From IMG/VR virus record IMGVR_UViG_3300011113_000379, positions 1-37,159 of that record: 37,159 nt of DNA; one strand, 5' to 3'. A program made the position numbers and the translations under genes. Below, in pieces: positions 12,003-19,228 of the stretch. The DNA comes from a virus. The notes beneath the pieces were generated by a model. The model was not told the origin of the DNA. It did no database searches and saw nothing but the letters and a program-made list of their open reading frames with translations. Position 1 is the stretch's first letter; each line of letters starts with the position of its first letter.

Positions 12003-12536
12003 ATGCGCAAAACCTCCACCTACTCCACCAAACGCCGCCAAGCCACGGGCGACTACTACAACGGCGCCGCCTGGCTGGCCACCCTGCAGCGCTGCCAGCC
12101 CTACAGCGCAGAGCCCGTGCTGGGCGGCTTGGCGTTGCCAACACAAAGCGCGGCAGACAAGGCCATGATTATCATGCGCGACGCCTTTGTGACCATCAAG
12201 ACCGGCAAGGCAGATCCGCACGACAGCCGCGAGGTTGACCTGCTGGCGCACGCCCTGGGCATCACGTATCTGCGCGCCTGCGACATTGCTGGCACCGATT
12301 CGTTTGACAACCCGATGTTGCCCATTTGGAGCGCTGGCAACGAGGCCCTGCGCCGCTGCCGTGACCGGTACAACAAACTCCACCGCTGGGGATTTGACGG
12401 CCCCGCGCTGGATGAGCTGGACGCTGCGCTGGAGCTGTACGAGACGATCTTGCAAAGCAGCTCACCGGCGCAGATGGACGATGCGAGCGTGCGCAGGCTG
12501 GAGATTTTGGCGGCTCGGGCTAAGGGGGTTGCATGA
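12003..12536 (+). CDS. Hypothetical phage protein
   Basis: This encodes 177 residues, soluble and largely helical (DLLAHALGITYLRACDIAG, LDELDAALELYETILQSS). The pattern 'strand-poor, arginine pairs, no signal' suggests a cytoplasmic early protein. It is annotated in many Burkholderiales phages only as hypothetical as far as I can tell. The gene ends in AAGGGGGTTGCATGA, in which the purine-rich run serves as ribosome binding site for the overlapping next gene. Confidence 0.65.
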   Translation: MRKTSTYSTKRRQATGDYYNGAAWLATLQRCQPYSAEPVLGGLALPTQSAADKAMIIMRDAFVTIKTGKADPHDSREVDLLAHALGITYLRACDIAGTDSFDNPMLPIWSAGNEALRRCRDRYNKLHRWGFDGPALDELDAALELYETILQSSSPAQMDDASVRRLEILAARAKGVA

Positions 12537-12823
12537 ACAACACACTACAAACAGCAGGCGCTGCCATGGAATCTGCCGATGCACTGAAGGAGCTTATTGC
12601 TCGGCAGGCGGTGGAGATTGAGACGCTGCGCGAGAAGGTGGCCCTTGCTTACGGGTACCTTTGGCACGTCAACAATGAGCCGATGGCCCCCATTCCGCTA
12701 CGTTCACCTGAGAAGGCCGCATACGAAGCCAGAAAAATTTTGCGGGAGACGTTAAGCCAAAAAGAGCGCGGCGAGGCAATCAACAAAGTGCAAGCCGCAA
12801 TACAAAAGGAACTGACACCATGA
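12533..12823 (+). CDS. Hypothetical coiled-coil protein
   Basis: This encodes 96 residues. The first 45 (LKELIARQAVEIETLREKVALA) form a clear coiled coil. The rest has a proline-rich turn and a second charged helix ending in NKVQAAIQKE. It is coupled on both sides by ATGA. Similar small coiled-coil proteins accompany Ea22-like genes in lambdoid early left operons. No function is known. Confidence 0.65.
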   Translation: MNNTLQTAGAAMESADALKELIARQAVEIETLREKVALAYGYLWHVNNEPMAPIPLRSPEKAAYEARKILRETLSQKERGEAINKVQAAIQKELTP

Positions 12824-12987
12824 CCTACACCCTAACTCTTTGCCTTGGTATGTTCCTCGCCATCTGCGGAAGCACACAGAAGTTTGAATTTCCGACGAAA
12901 CAAGAATGCGAAGAAGCACGCTCAAAAGTCAACCCAAAATCAATTGGCGATGGCTTTGCTGTGTGTGCACCAACAAAAAGGAACTGA
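12820..12987 (+). CDS. Very small exported protein
   Basis: This encodes 55 residues, MTYTLTLCLGMFLAICGS at the start forming a signal peptide or membrane helix, followed by a hydrophilic tail with two cysteines (QECEEARS and FAVCAP). It begins at the ATGA of the preceding gene and is followed two bases later by the next ATG (GGAACTGACATG). It is short enough to be missed by size cut-offs, but spacing and coupling support it. Possibly periplasmic with one disulfide. Confidence 0.6.
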   Translation: MTYTLTLCLGMFLAICGSTQKFEFPTKQECEEARSKVNPKSIGDGFAVCAPTKRN

Positions 12988-12988
12988 C

Positions 12989-14173
12989 ATGACCGACACA
13001 CAAGACCTGATAGCGCGGCTGCGCGAGCATGACCCCGCGGACGGCATGTATGCAGAGGTGCATACAAGCATGTTAGAGCAAGCCGCCGACGCGCTGGAGG
13101 CTGCGCAGGCTGAGATTGAGCGGTTGTGCAATGAAAAAAGCGGACCATACTTCGGCCACTATCAAGACGCACTTGGGAAAATTACACGGCTTGAAGGCCA
13201 CATCAAACACATCGGCAACGACGCCTTGCGCACTGAGAATGCAGAGCTACGGGCGCGGCTTGCTGAGTTGGAGAAGCAGGAGCCGATTGAGATTCGCTAT
13301 CGCAGTCACTACCCAAGCGGGCCAGCAGATGGTACGCGCCGCATCGGAGACTGGAAGCACATTGACTACTGCGCCAAAAACTACGGAAACAACCCAGCAG
13401 CGGTGGGTGGCGCTGATGCGGTAGAACACCTGTACGCAGCAGCAGGCGCATCCCCTGAACCGTCAGCGTTGCAAGCCGAAAACGCCAAACTGATAACCGC
13501 CCTTGCTGCATGCCGTGACGCCTTCCCGGTGCCTGATGCTGGCTCAAGGCTGGATGACTGGTATTGCACTGCAATGGCTGACCCGCTGCAAGTGCCCGAG
13601 TACGTGAAGGCTTGTGTAGGCGCATCCCCTGTGCAGCCAGAGCGCACGCTGCTTGAGCAATATGACCTTGACCAGTCGTCAGAGTACCGCAAAGGGTACG
13701 AGGATGGGAGGCTGCGTGGGTTTGAAGTTGGCCAGCGATACGCCAAGGAACAGGCTGTGCAGCCAAGCCAAGGTCTGCAATCAGTAGCCGACGCGCTGAC
13801 TATTGAGCAGCTTAACGACAAGGTTGAGCGGTTGATGGCAGCGCAGCCAAGCCAAGCGGGGTTGAGTGACGAGGAAATAATAGAGTTGAAGCGGGGCGTA
13901 ATACCGTTGGCGTACCCAGCGGAGAACGACGATTTGATAGAGTTTGCACGCGCCATCATCGCAGCCATCAACGCCAAGGCAGTGCAGCCAAGCCAAGCGG
14001 GGGAGTTGAGCGATACAGAAGCGCTGAACTTTATGGAGCTAGATCGCGGCAATCGGGTGCTGTCTATTGGCACTGGCTGGTACAGCAGGTCATCTTATGG
14101 CAAACCCCTTAAACGATTCGGCAACTTGCGTGACGCCATCATCGCAGCCATCAATACCAAGGGGGTTTCATGA
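12989..14173 (+). CDS. Ea22-like modular phage protein
   Basis: This encodes 394 residues from ATG 12989 with AAGGA upstream. It is built of repeated modules: coiled-coil blocks (LRTENAELRARLAELEKQ, SALQAENAKLITALA), spacers with GASP or VQPSQ, and the refrain AIIAAIN(A/T)K followed by VQPSQ or GVS (about residues 320-332 and 383-394). This mosaic layout matches the Ead/Ea22 family encoded in early left operons of lambdoid phages, whose function is unknown. The repeats make recombination between modules likely. The gene ends in the same AAGGGGGT run used as ribosome binding site for the next gene. Confidence 0.7.
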   Translation: MTDTQDLIARLREHDPADGMYAEVHTSMLEQAADALEAAQAEIERLCNEKSGPYFGHYQDALGKITRLEGHIKHIGNDALRTENAELRARLAELEKQEPIEIRYRSHYPSGPADGTRRIGDWKHIDYCAKNYGNNPAAVGGADAVEHLYAAAGASPEPSALQAENAKLITALAACRDAFPVPDAGSRLDDWYCTAMADPLQVPEYVKACVGASPVQPERTLLEQYDLDQSSEYRKGYEDGRLRGFEVGQRYAKEQAVQPSQGLQSVADALTIEQLNDKVERLMAAQPSQAGLSDEEIIELKRGVIPLAYPAENDDLIEFARAIIAAINAKAVQPSQAGELSDTEALNFMELDRGNRVLSIGTGWYSRSSYGKPLKRFGNLRDAIIAAINTKGVS

Positions 14174-14373
14174 TTCGCTTAACACCCGAACAAAAACTTA
14201 CATGGGGTTTGCGTGAGATTGCGCTAGTCAATCAGACAAGGCCAAAGTCACACGAAGCCGTAATGGCAAAAATTGATGGGCAAAGAATACGCCGCGACGC
14301 TATTGGCGCAACTAACGCCGAAGTAAAACAGTTGATGGAGGCCGCAGCCATCAATGCCAAGGGGGTCAAATGA
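13952..14373 (+). repeat. Repeated AIIAAIN-K module ends
   Basis: GCCATCATCGCAGCCATCAA followed by (C/T)(G/A)CCAAGG occurs near 13952 and 14138. A shorter form (GCAGCCATCAATGCCAAGG) ends the next gene near 14345. Where a gene ends, the repeat carries AAGGGGGT, which is the ribosome binding site of the overlapping next gene. The module thus travels with a ready-made coupling signal. Confidence 0.55.
14170..14373 (+). CDS. Short protein sharing the C-terminal module of the Ea22-like protein
   Basis: This encodes 67 residues from an ATGA start with AAGGGGGT upstream. Residues 1-30 (IRLTPEQKLTWGLREIALVN) are helical. The end (AAAINAKGVK) copies the module ending of the preceding gene (AAINTKGVS). 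It looks like a split-off or shuffled piece of the same mosaic family. It is coupled to the next gene by ATGA. No function is known. Confidence 0.6.
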   Translation: MIRLTPEQKLTWGLREIALVNQTRPKSHEAVMAKIDGQRIRRDAIGATNAEVKQLMEAAAINAKGVK

Positions 14374-14897
14374 CACAGCGCCTATACATTGAAGACATCG
14401 CCAGCCGCCTAGAGGCTAGGCCAGATGTGTACGTGACTGCCGCAGCAGAACTGTTGCGGTCTTTGGCTAAGGACATTGACACCACGAAGCAAGCGAAAGA
14501 AGACATTGCAGCCGCATGGGTAGCAGGCTACTACCACGCCGGGTACACATATGACGGTGCATATGCCGACAAAATGTCTGACGAGTTTGCAGCGGAGTGG
14601 TGCAAGAAGGCAGCACAGCCGTACACCGTTGCAGACCGCAAGGCGTCCGAAGCGAAGTGGGCTAAGAAGATTGATGCACACGCAATCGACACAGCGCCGG
14701 GACGTGTCGAAAAACAGGCGGGGAATGTACAGGTGCCGGAAGGCTGGAAGCTGGTGCCGGTGGAGCCTACGGAGGCGATGATTGCCGCTGGAGAAGCTGC
14801 CGACGATGACAGCATCATTGAACACCCGTTCTATGTAGCAACGAAAATTTACAAAGCCATGCTATCCGCAGCACCCAGCACAAAGGAGGGGTCATGA
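14370..14897 (+). CDS. Hypothetical early phage protein
   Basis: This encodes 175 residues. The N-terminal helix pair (YIEDIASRLEARPDVYVTAAAELLRSL) is followed by a tyrosine-rich stretch (AWVAGYYHAGYTYDGAYADK) and a typical phage refrain VPEGWKLVPVEPTEAMIAAG leading to IYKAMLSAAP. That last block recurs in many otherwise unrelated phage hypothetical proteins and is another shuffled module. The gene ends in AAAGGAGGGG, a strong ribosome binding site for the overlapping excisionase-like gene. Confidence 0.65.
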   Translation: MTQRLYIEDIASRLEARPDVYVTAAAELLRSLAKDIDTTKQAKEDIAAAWVAGYYHAGYTYDGAYADKMSDEFAAEWCKKAAQPYTVADRKASEAKWAKKIDAHAIDTAPGRVEKQAGNVQVPEGWKLVPVEPTEAMIAAGEAADDDSIIEHPFYVATKIYKAMLSAAPSTKEGS

Positions 14898-15115
14898 CAG
14901 ACGAACTACTAGATTTGGATGATATTGCGCAGCTCTATCGATGCACTCGCCGCCATGCACGGGACGTGACCACAAAGCTGGTTGGATTCCCGGAGGTGGC
15001 CCCGGGATCGACGGCCAGGAAACCGCTGTATTTGCGCGTCGAGGTGCGGGCTTTCATGCACAGAAAACCCGCAAAGCCCCGCGCAAATCCCGCATTTGAG
15101 CACGCCGCCCAGTGA
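14894..15115 (+). CDS. Small HTH protein, likely excisionase / recombination directionality factor
   Basis: This encodes 73 residues with AGGAGG upstream. A MerR/AlpA-type winged helix is recognisable: LLDLDDIAQLYRCTRRHARDV as the helix-turn-helix and a wing KPLYLRVEVRAFM. Small proteins of this class next to an integrase usually bend the attachment site and favour excision. It is the last gene of the overlapping early operon and lies 139 bases before the integrase gene, with a terminator between them. Confidence 0.65.
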   Translation: MTDELLDLDDIAQLYRCTRRHARDVTTKLVGFPEVAPGSTARKPLYLRVEVRAFMHRKPAKPRANPAFEHAAQ

Positions 15116-15254
15116 GTTATGTTCCGGCCCCGGGCACCAGATGCGTGCATTTAAGAGCTGTTACGTTACAGCTACACTACGAGCCTCCCCAGTGGAGGCT
15201 TTTTTGTTTCCCCCATCTCCACGCATTTTTCCCGCTTAACAATCCCGCACGCCC
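15116..15254 (+). other. Non-coding gap between xis-like and int genes, possible attP
   Basis: The gap holds a small dyad GCTGT-TACGTT-ACAGC (15157-15172), a TACACT box (15173-15178) without a convincing -35, and the terminator below. Integrase-adjacent gaps commonly contain attP. Without the host junction the core cannot be named. GGGCACCA near 15131-15138 resembles a tRNA 3' end, but there is no T-arm before it. Confidence 0.3.
15183..15205 (+). terminator. Rho-independent terminator upstream of int
   Basis: GCCTCC (15183-15188), loop CCAGT, GGAGGC (15194-15199), then six T. It would end the early plus-strand transcript 50 bases before the integrase start. Integrase would then need its own promoter or antitermination. 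Confidence 0.8.
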
Positions 15255-16184
15255 ATGGCCTATATCCGGAAATACAAGGACAAATGGCGGGCCGAAATTG
15301 AACGCAACGGCATCCGCTCCAGCAAGGTCTGTGACACCAAGCGGGAAGCCCAGGCTTGGGCCCTGGAGCAGGAGGCCAAGGCCAAGCGCGCCCGCAGTGG
15401 CGGCAATAAGACATTTGGCGACGCCGTTGACAAATATAAGCAGGACGTATCCAGCAAGAAGGACGGCGAGGTCTGGGAGGTCCGGCGACTGGACGCCATG
15501 CGGGAATACTTCGGCACCGATGCGGGATTGCTGGAGATCGACACCCCGCAGATCGCCCAATGGCGCGATGACCGGCTCAAGGTAGTCAGTGCCAGCACAG
15601 TGGTGCGCGAGGCAAACCTGCTGCGGAACCTGTTCAATATCGCCCGCAATGAGTGGCGTTGGATGGATCAGGAGCCATTCCGGGGGGTGAAGCTGCCAAA
15701 GGAGAATGCCCCGCGGCACCAGGTATGGACCTGGCAATTGATCAAGCGGGTGCTGCGCGCCGAGCGCGTGGGCAAGACCAAAGAAATGCAGGCCGCTTTC
15801 CACATTGCGCTACGCACCGGCATGCGCCTAGCTGAAGTACTGGCCGCCCCGGAAAACTTCGACACCCAGCGCCGGGTGGTCACCCTCAAAACCAAGACCG
15901 AGGCGCGGGCCCAGATCCCCATCGGGCGGATTGCTGCCAAGCTGTTGGTCCGTCCGGCGTTCGAAGTAGGTGCCAATGAAGGCTCCACGCTGTTCAGTAA
16001 GCTGTGCAAAGAGCTGTTGATCGATGGTCTGACTTTTCATGACACCCGGGGAACCGCCCTCACCCACCTATCCAAGAAGGTCGACGTGCTTACCCTGGCA
16101 AAGATCAGTCGGCACAAGGACCTGAGTTTGCTGTCCAACGTCTACTACCGCGAGACACCCGAGAAGATCGCTGGCAGGATATAG
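15255..16184 (+). CDS. int: Tyrosine integrase
   Basis: This encodes 309 residues with the standard layout: an N-terminal arm-binding strand region (MAYIRKYKDKWRAEIE...), a SAM-like core-binding domain (about 53-140) and the catalytic domain. The active-site set is complete: R191 in RTGMRLAEV, K near 212-214, H262 and R265 in FHDTRGTALTH, H287 in SRHKDL, and the nucleophile Y297 or Y298 in NVYYRETPE. It inserts the circular genome into the host chromosome at attB. The start has no strong SD, and a terminator precedes it. It converges on the late operon, with a shared hairpin beyond its stop. Confidence 0.93.
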   Translation: MAYIRKYKDKWRAEIERNGIRSSKVCDTKREAQAWALEQEAKAKRARSGGNKTFGDAVDKYKQDVSSKKDGEVWEVRRLDAMREYFGTDAGLLEIDTPQIAQWRDDRLKVVSASTVVREANLLRNLFNIARNEWRWMDQEPFRGVKLPKENAPRHQVWTWQLIKRVLRAERVGKTKEMQAAFHIALRTGMRLAEVLAAPENFDTQRRVVTLKTKTEARAQIPIGRIAAKLLVRPAFEVGANEGSTLFSKLCKELLIDGLTFHDTRGTALTHLSKKVDVLTLAKISRHKDLSLLSNVYYRETPEKIAGRI

Positions 16185-16187
16185 ACG

Positions 16188-16221
16188 AAAAAAATCCCCT
16201 CAAGCCCGAAGGCCCGAGGGG
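16188..16221 (-). terminator. Terminator of the late operon
   Basis: On the minus strand, CCCCTC (16216-16221) pairs with GAGGGG (16196-16201), enclosing a nested GCC-TTCG-GGC hairpin (UUCG tetraloop), followed by A and seven T (16188-16194). It lies between the convergent int and Rz1 genes. It may weakly stop int transcription too, but no T run follows on the plus strand. Confidence 0.85.
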
Positions 16222-16253
16222 TGTGATTTCTACGGTGATCGCGTGGCTGGTGA

Positions 16254-16481
16254 CTACTTCACCCCAGCTGCAGCCCGACATTCGTAATACTGCGCTGTCA
16301 CCTCGACCAGCTTGTCAGTGACAGCGCCAAAGGTGTCATCGCTCAGCGGCGTCAGTTCCGGGCAACTTGCCGTCACCAGCGGGCTGGGCCCCACGTCCAC
16401 CGGTGAGAGCCTGGTTAACGAGCCGCAGGCTGTCAGCAGGCAGCTTGCAATCAGCAAAGACAGTATTTGTGCGGATTTCAC
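16254..16481 (-). CDS. Rz1-like outer-membrane spanin lipoprotein
   Basis: This encodes 75 residues from GTG 16481, chosen because GAGGTG lies just upstream; an ATG at 16529 would add 16 polar residues before the signal peptide. The signal ends in the lipobox LTAC (Cys-19), and the mature protein is proline/serine-rich as in Rz1. The first 146 bases are embedded out of frame in the Rz gene, the classic nested arrangement. It acts in the last step of lysis by fusing inner and outer membranes with Rz. Confidence 0.8.
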   Translation of the reverse strand: MKSAQILSLLIASCLLTACGSLTRLSPVDVGPSPLVTASCPELTPLSDDTFGAVTDKLVEVTAQYYECRAAAGVK

Positions 16482-16689
16482 GTTGCACCTCGCTTTTGAT
16501 CGTTGTGTATTTGGGCTTGATGGCGGCAATGGCCTGGGCTGATGTTTCGGTGGCAGCTTTCACGGCCGCCGCCACTACTTCGGTCTTGTCGACCTGGTTG
16601 GCTTTTTCGTGGTCTACGCCCAGCGTGAAGCCCCCATAGCCAGCGCCGGCCACGGCCAGCAAGGCGGCGATGATCAAGTATGGGTTCAT
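16336..16689 (-). CDS. Rz-like inner-membrane spanin
   Basis: This encodes 117 residues. One N-terminal membrane helix (about 3-22, YLIIAALLAVAGAGYGGFTL) is followed by an alanine/glutamate-rich periplasmic helix (EVVAAAVKAATETSAQAIAAI), as in i-spanins. The start overlaps the preceding gene as ATGA. The 3' half encodes Rz1 in another frame. The pair completes the lysis cassette. Confidence 0.8.
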   Translation of the reverse strand: MNPYLIIAALLAVAGAGYGGFTLGVDHEKANQVDKTEVVAAAVKAATETSAQAIAAIKPKYTTIKSEVQREIRTNTVFADCKLPADSLRLVNQALTGGRGAQPAGDGKLPGTDAAER

Positions 16690-17129
16690 GGCTGGCCTGC
16701 ATGGTTGGTGATTTCGATGGTCACCAGCTCGCCCCTGGCGATGGCCCGCTGCACTTCCCCCTTGACCAGTGCAACTGCCGGGCGGCTGGTGCCTCCAATT
16801 AGACTTGCCTCGGTCGCCTGCATTCCCAACAGAGGGCAACCCTCGGTGTCGGCTGCGGTATTGCCGGCGTGCATACGGATGTACTGGAAGCCCGGCACGT
16901 TGTTGATAGTCAGGGTGTCTGGGCCAAAGCGGCTGGAGTGCTCCAGCGTGACGCGGTAGGTTCCTGCAGGGATGGCCGTGGCCCCGTGCACCTTCCAGCT
17001 CTCCACGGGCTGGCCAGGAACCTCGCGCACCTGGTCTTCAAGTGCGTAGCAAGCGAATATCCCGTCGATGCTCAATTTGCCGATCGTGGCACCAGCACGG
17101 CTAAGGGCGCGATTCAGAGTGATTTTCAT
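16686..17129 (-). CDS. DUF5675-like protein, candidate endolysin
   Basis: This encodes 147 residues, without signal peptide. The sequence has the DUF5675 look: TIGKLSIDGIFACYALEDQVRE at the front, TAIPAGTYRVTLEHSSRFG in the middle, and the block from FQYIRMHAGN (H87, G89, N90) to TEGCPLLG (G97, C98). The H-x-G-N...G-C spacing resembles the active site of L,D-transpeptidases. It sits between two small membrane proteins and Rz/Rz1, where lambdoid phages keep the endolysin, and no other endolysin is present. A peptidoglycan role is therefore likely but not shown. Confidence 0.6.
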   Translation of the reverse strand: MKITLNRALSRAGATIGKLSIDGIFACYALEDQVREVPGQPVESWKVHGATAIPAGTYRVTLEHSSRFGPDTLTINNVPGFQYIRMHAGNTAADTEGCPLLGMQATEASLIGGTSRPAVALVKGEVQRAIARGELVTIEITNHAGQP

Positions 17130-17437
17130 GTTGCATCCGTTGCCCTGCGCTTTGGCCGGTGTTTATCTTGGGTGAACTGAAACGGCACGCCCTGGCCCCA
17201 TGCACGGGCCATGACGCCTTGCATAAACACCACGGCCAGCACAATGCAGAGCACCACCAGGTCGGGGGCCCATCCGTAGACCGGCGCAGCCATGCCAACC
17301 ATGGCAGCCACACCCATGAGTAACAGCGACAGGCGCACGCTCCAGCGGGTGGTTTGGTCGGTCAACACCGAGCGGCAAAACACCGACCAGAACAGCGCCA
17401 GGCAAGTAATCTCCCATACCAGCATCAGTTTGCTCAT
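17126..17437 (-). CDS. Small membrane protein, putative holin or antiholin
   Basis: This encodes 103 residues with three hydrophobic segments (about 5-22, 33-52, 57-77) and a basic, arginine/lysine-rich tail (DKHRPKRRATD), a layout typical of holins. It overlaps both neighbours by four bases. With the preceding membrane protein it could form a holin/antiholin pair that times release or activation of the DUF5675-like lysin. Confidence 0.6.
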   Translation of the reverse strand: MSKLMLVWEITCLALFWSVFCRSVLTDQTTRWSVRLSLLLMGVAAMVGMAAPVYGWAPDLVVLCIVLAVVFMQGVMARAWGQGVPFQFTQDKHRPKRRATDAT

Positions 17438-17817
17438 GGCTTTGGCCCTCCTGCTGTGGAGATGAGAGCCTGTACGCGGGTCTTTACCGCTTCAATAATG
17501 TCTTGCCAGCGGTTGCCCAGCATGCCGATCACAAAGCTGACCACGGCATAAGCCTCGGTTACCTTAATGTCGAACCGGGCCTCTACCGCGCTGGCCACAG
17601 CAGCGGTCAGTACCACGGCGGTGGTTATGCAGCGCAGCATGAGCCAGGCGCCCTCCATGCGCGTCTGCATGGGCGTGCCACTCAGCGCCCAAAGGCCGCC
17701 AGCAATACTGCCTAGCAGGATGACGATGTAGGGCCCAGCGAGCGGGCCGAATAAGGCTACGGCCAGGGTCATCAGTGACACGCTGGACACAGCAGTTTGT
17801 ACGGGTTCAGGCATCAC
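17434..17817 (-). CDS. Membrane protein, putative holin
   Basis: This encodes 127 residues. Hydrophobic segments near 13-32 (SLMTLAVALFGPLAGPYIVILLGS), 35-48, 58-76 and 92-104 suggest three or four membrane spans, followed by an amphipathic end (ALISTAGGPKP). It is coupled by ATGA to both neighbours in the lysis cassette. Phage holins with this pattern are common in Burkholderiales prophages. Which of the two membrane proteins forms the lesion cannot be told from sequence. Confidence 0.6.
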   Translation of the reverse strand: MMPEPVQTAVSSVSLMTLAVALFGPLAGPYIVILLGSIAGGLWALSGTPMQTRMEGAWLMLRCITTAVVLTAAVASAVEARFDIKVTEAYAVVSFVIGMLGNRWQDIIEAVKTRVQALISTAGGPKP

Positions 17818-18101
17818 GGTTGGCCCTTATGGTTGGTGGTGTCGATGGTGGCAAATGCCTGGTATTCATCGGGGTACTGCACGCGGGCAATCTCCTTCAG
17901 GTACGCATTGCGGCAATGGTTTGGGCCTTGCCACCAAAACAGCAGGTCAATGACAGGCATCATGAAACCCCAGAACCTGCCGTCGCGGTGCATGCGGTAG
18001 CTGGCTGCGCTCATGGTTTCATCGGGCGAACCGTTGCACAGGACCACGTTGGCCAGCTGGTCCAGCGCCAGCAGGGTGCGGATGATGTAGTGGGCTTGCA
18101 T
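17814..18101 (-). CDS. Hypothetical phage protein at tail/lysis boundary
   Basis: This encodes 95 residues, soluble. It contains MSAASYRMHRDGRFWGFMMP and LFWWQGPNHCRNAYLKEI. This block is familiar from small proteins just before holin genes in several siphophages, where it remains uncharacterised. It lies three bases after the preceding stop and overlaps the holin-like gene by ATGA. Confidence 0.65.
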   Translation of the reverse strand: MQAHYIIRTLLALDQLANVVLCNGSPDETMSAASYRMHRDGRFWGFMMPVIDLLFWWQGPNHCRNAYLKEIARVQYPDEYQAFATIDTTNHKGQP

Positions 18102-18104
18102 GGC

Positions 18105-18545
18105 TTAGAAGTAGAGTTTGCGAAGAGCCAGGTTTTCCTCTGGCGCCACGGGCGTGCTGAGGATGGCGGTTTGCAGCGTGGCGTCTACCGCGGGCACCTT
18201 GGTGCCAATGTAGGCCAGGCTGGTGGCCACGTCTGTGCGCTGCAGGTCGATCCACTTGCGCACTTGCACATCGCTCAGAATGGCTTTTACACCCGCGTCT
18301 GCGCTGGTGAGCACGGCCATCTTGGCCGCGCCAAAGCGGTCGAAGAATGGGCCAATGTCGATCAGGTGGGCGCACGGATCTGCCGGCGGTGTTGGCGGCG
18401 CAGGCGGTGCAAATGCGTTACCGTCAAACGTCCAGCCCGGGCCTGCGTCGCCGCATGCAACCCATTGGCCGTTGATGCCGTCTGGGTCGGTTTCGCAATC
18501 AATCACCACGTCGATGGTGTTGTCTACCAGTTTTCCGTATCTCAT
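18105..18545 (-). CDS. Tail-tip-associated hypothetical protein
   Basis: This encodes 146 residues. The N-terminal part has the 'G-x-x-W-x-F-D-G-x-x-F-x-P-P' segment (GPGWTFDGNAFAPP) common in tail-fibre-associated proteins, then a proline hinge (PAPPTPPADP) and a helical C-terminal half. Position directly after the glycine-rich adhesin suggests a fibre assembly chaperone or capping protein. It overlaps the adhesin gene by ATGA. Confidence 0.6.
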   Translation of the reverse strand: MRYGKLVDNTIDVVIDCETDPDGINGQWVACGDAGPGWTFDGNAFAPPAPPTPPADPCAHLIDIGPFFDRFGAAKMAVLTSADAGVKAILSDVQVRKWIDLQRTDVATSLAYIGTKVPAVDATLQTAILSTPVAPEENLALRKLYF

Positions 18546-19225
18546 GTTCGTGCTCCATAGTCATAAATGCGGACAAGGCCGGGGGAGCCCGCCCGGAAGT
18601 AGCCGCCGCCTGCGCCGTAGGCTGTGGCCACGGGGGCCACGTTGGAAGGGTTGCCCTTGCCGAAGAAAGAATCCCCACCAGAGCCAACGGCCTGACCGTT
18701 GTTGTTGGCGTAGTCGCCAAAGCCAAGGGCGGGCGATGCCACTACATTGCAGTTGGCTGGGAATCCCACCAGGTTGCCCGCGTTGGTTGCGTTGCCACCA
18801 GCGCCGCCGGGGTATGCGTCGGGTATGCCAGCTGCTGCCAGCGTGGCGTTGCTGCCGTTGGATGCCCCGGCAATTGCGCCCACCAAGCCGCCCGCACCCG
18901 ATAGCCGGTCGGTAGTGCTGGAGCCTGCCTTGCCGCCCTGTGCAGACATGGTGCCAAATGTGGCTTTGCCGCCGTCTGTGTTGACTGCGCCGCCTGCGGG
19001 CACGGTGTATGCCAGGCCAGCAATGGGCACGCGGACCCAAAAACCGATTTTTGCCCCGCCACCACCAGCAGCCACCACGCTATTCGAGCCGCCACCGCCG
19101 CTGCCCTGCAACTCCACGTAGCACAAGGCGTTGTCTACGCTGGGCACGTGCGTGCCGGTTCCTGTTGTGTACGAGGTTACAAGCGGCTTTGTACCCGCTG
19201 CGCCAAAAAGTTCATTCATGCTCAT
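18542..19225 (-). CDS. Glycine-rich tail-tip adhesin candidate
   Basis: This encodes 227 residues. From about residue 45 it is dominated by glycine-rich motifs separated by short loops (GSGGGGSNSVVAAGGGGAK, AGGLVGAIAG, YPGGAGGNATNAGN, AVGSGGDSFFGKG, AYGAGGGYFRAG), ending in GLVRIYDYG. This resembles polyglycine-type receptor-recognition domains such as gp38 of T-even phages. The short N-terminal part (MSMNELFGAAGT) would attach to the tail. As the last large tail gene it is the best candidate for host recognition. Confidence 0.65.
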   Translation of the reverse strand: MSMNELFGAAGTKPLVTSYTTGTGTHVPSVDNALCYVELQGSGGGGSNSVVAAGGGGAKIGFWVRVPIAGLAYTVPAGGAVNTDGGKATFGTMSAQGGKAGSSTTDRLSGAGGLVGAIAGASNGSNATLAAAGIPDAYPGGAGGNATNAGNLVGFPANCNVVASPALGFGDYANNNGQAVGSGGDSFFGKGNPSNVAPVATAYGAGGGYFRAGSPGLVRIYDYGART

Positions 19226-19228
19226 GGT

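Noticed and set aside
15121-15140. tRNA 3' end remnant as attP core
   Set aside because: Only CCCGGGCACCA resembles a tRNA end; no T-arm or acceptor complement precedes it.
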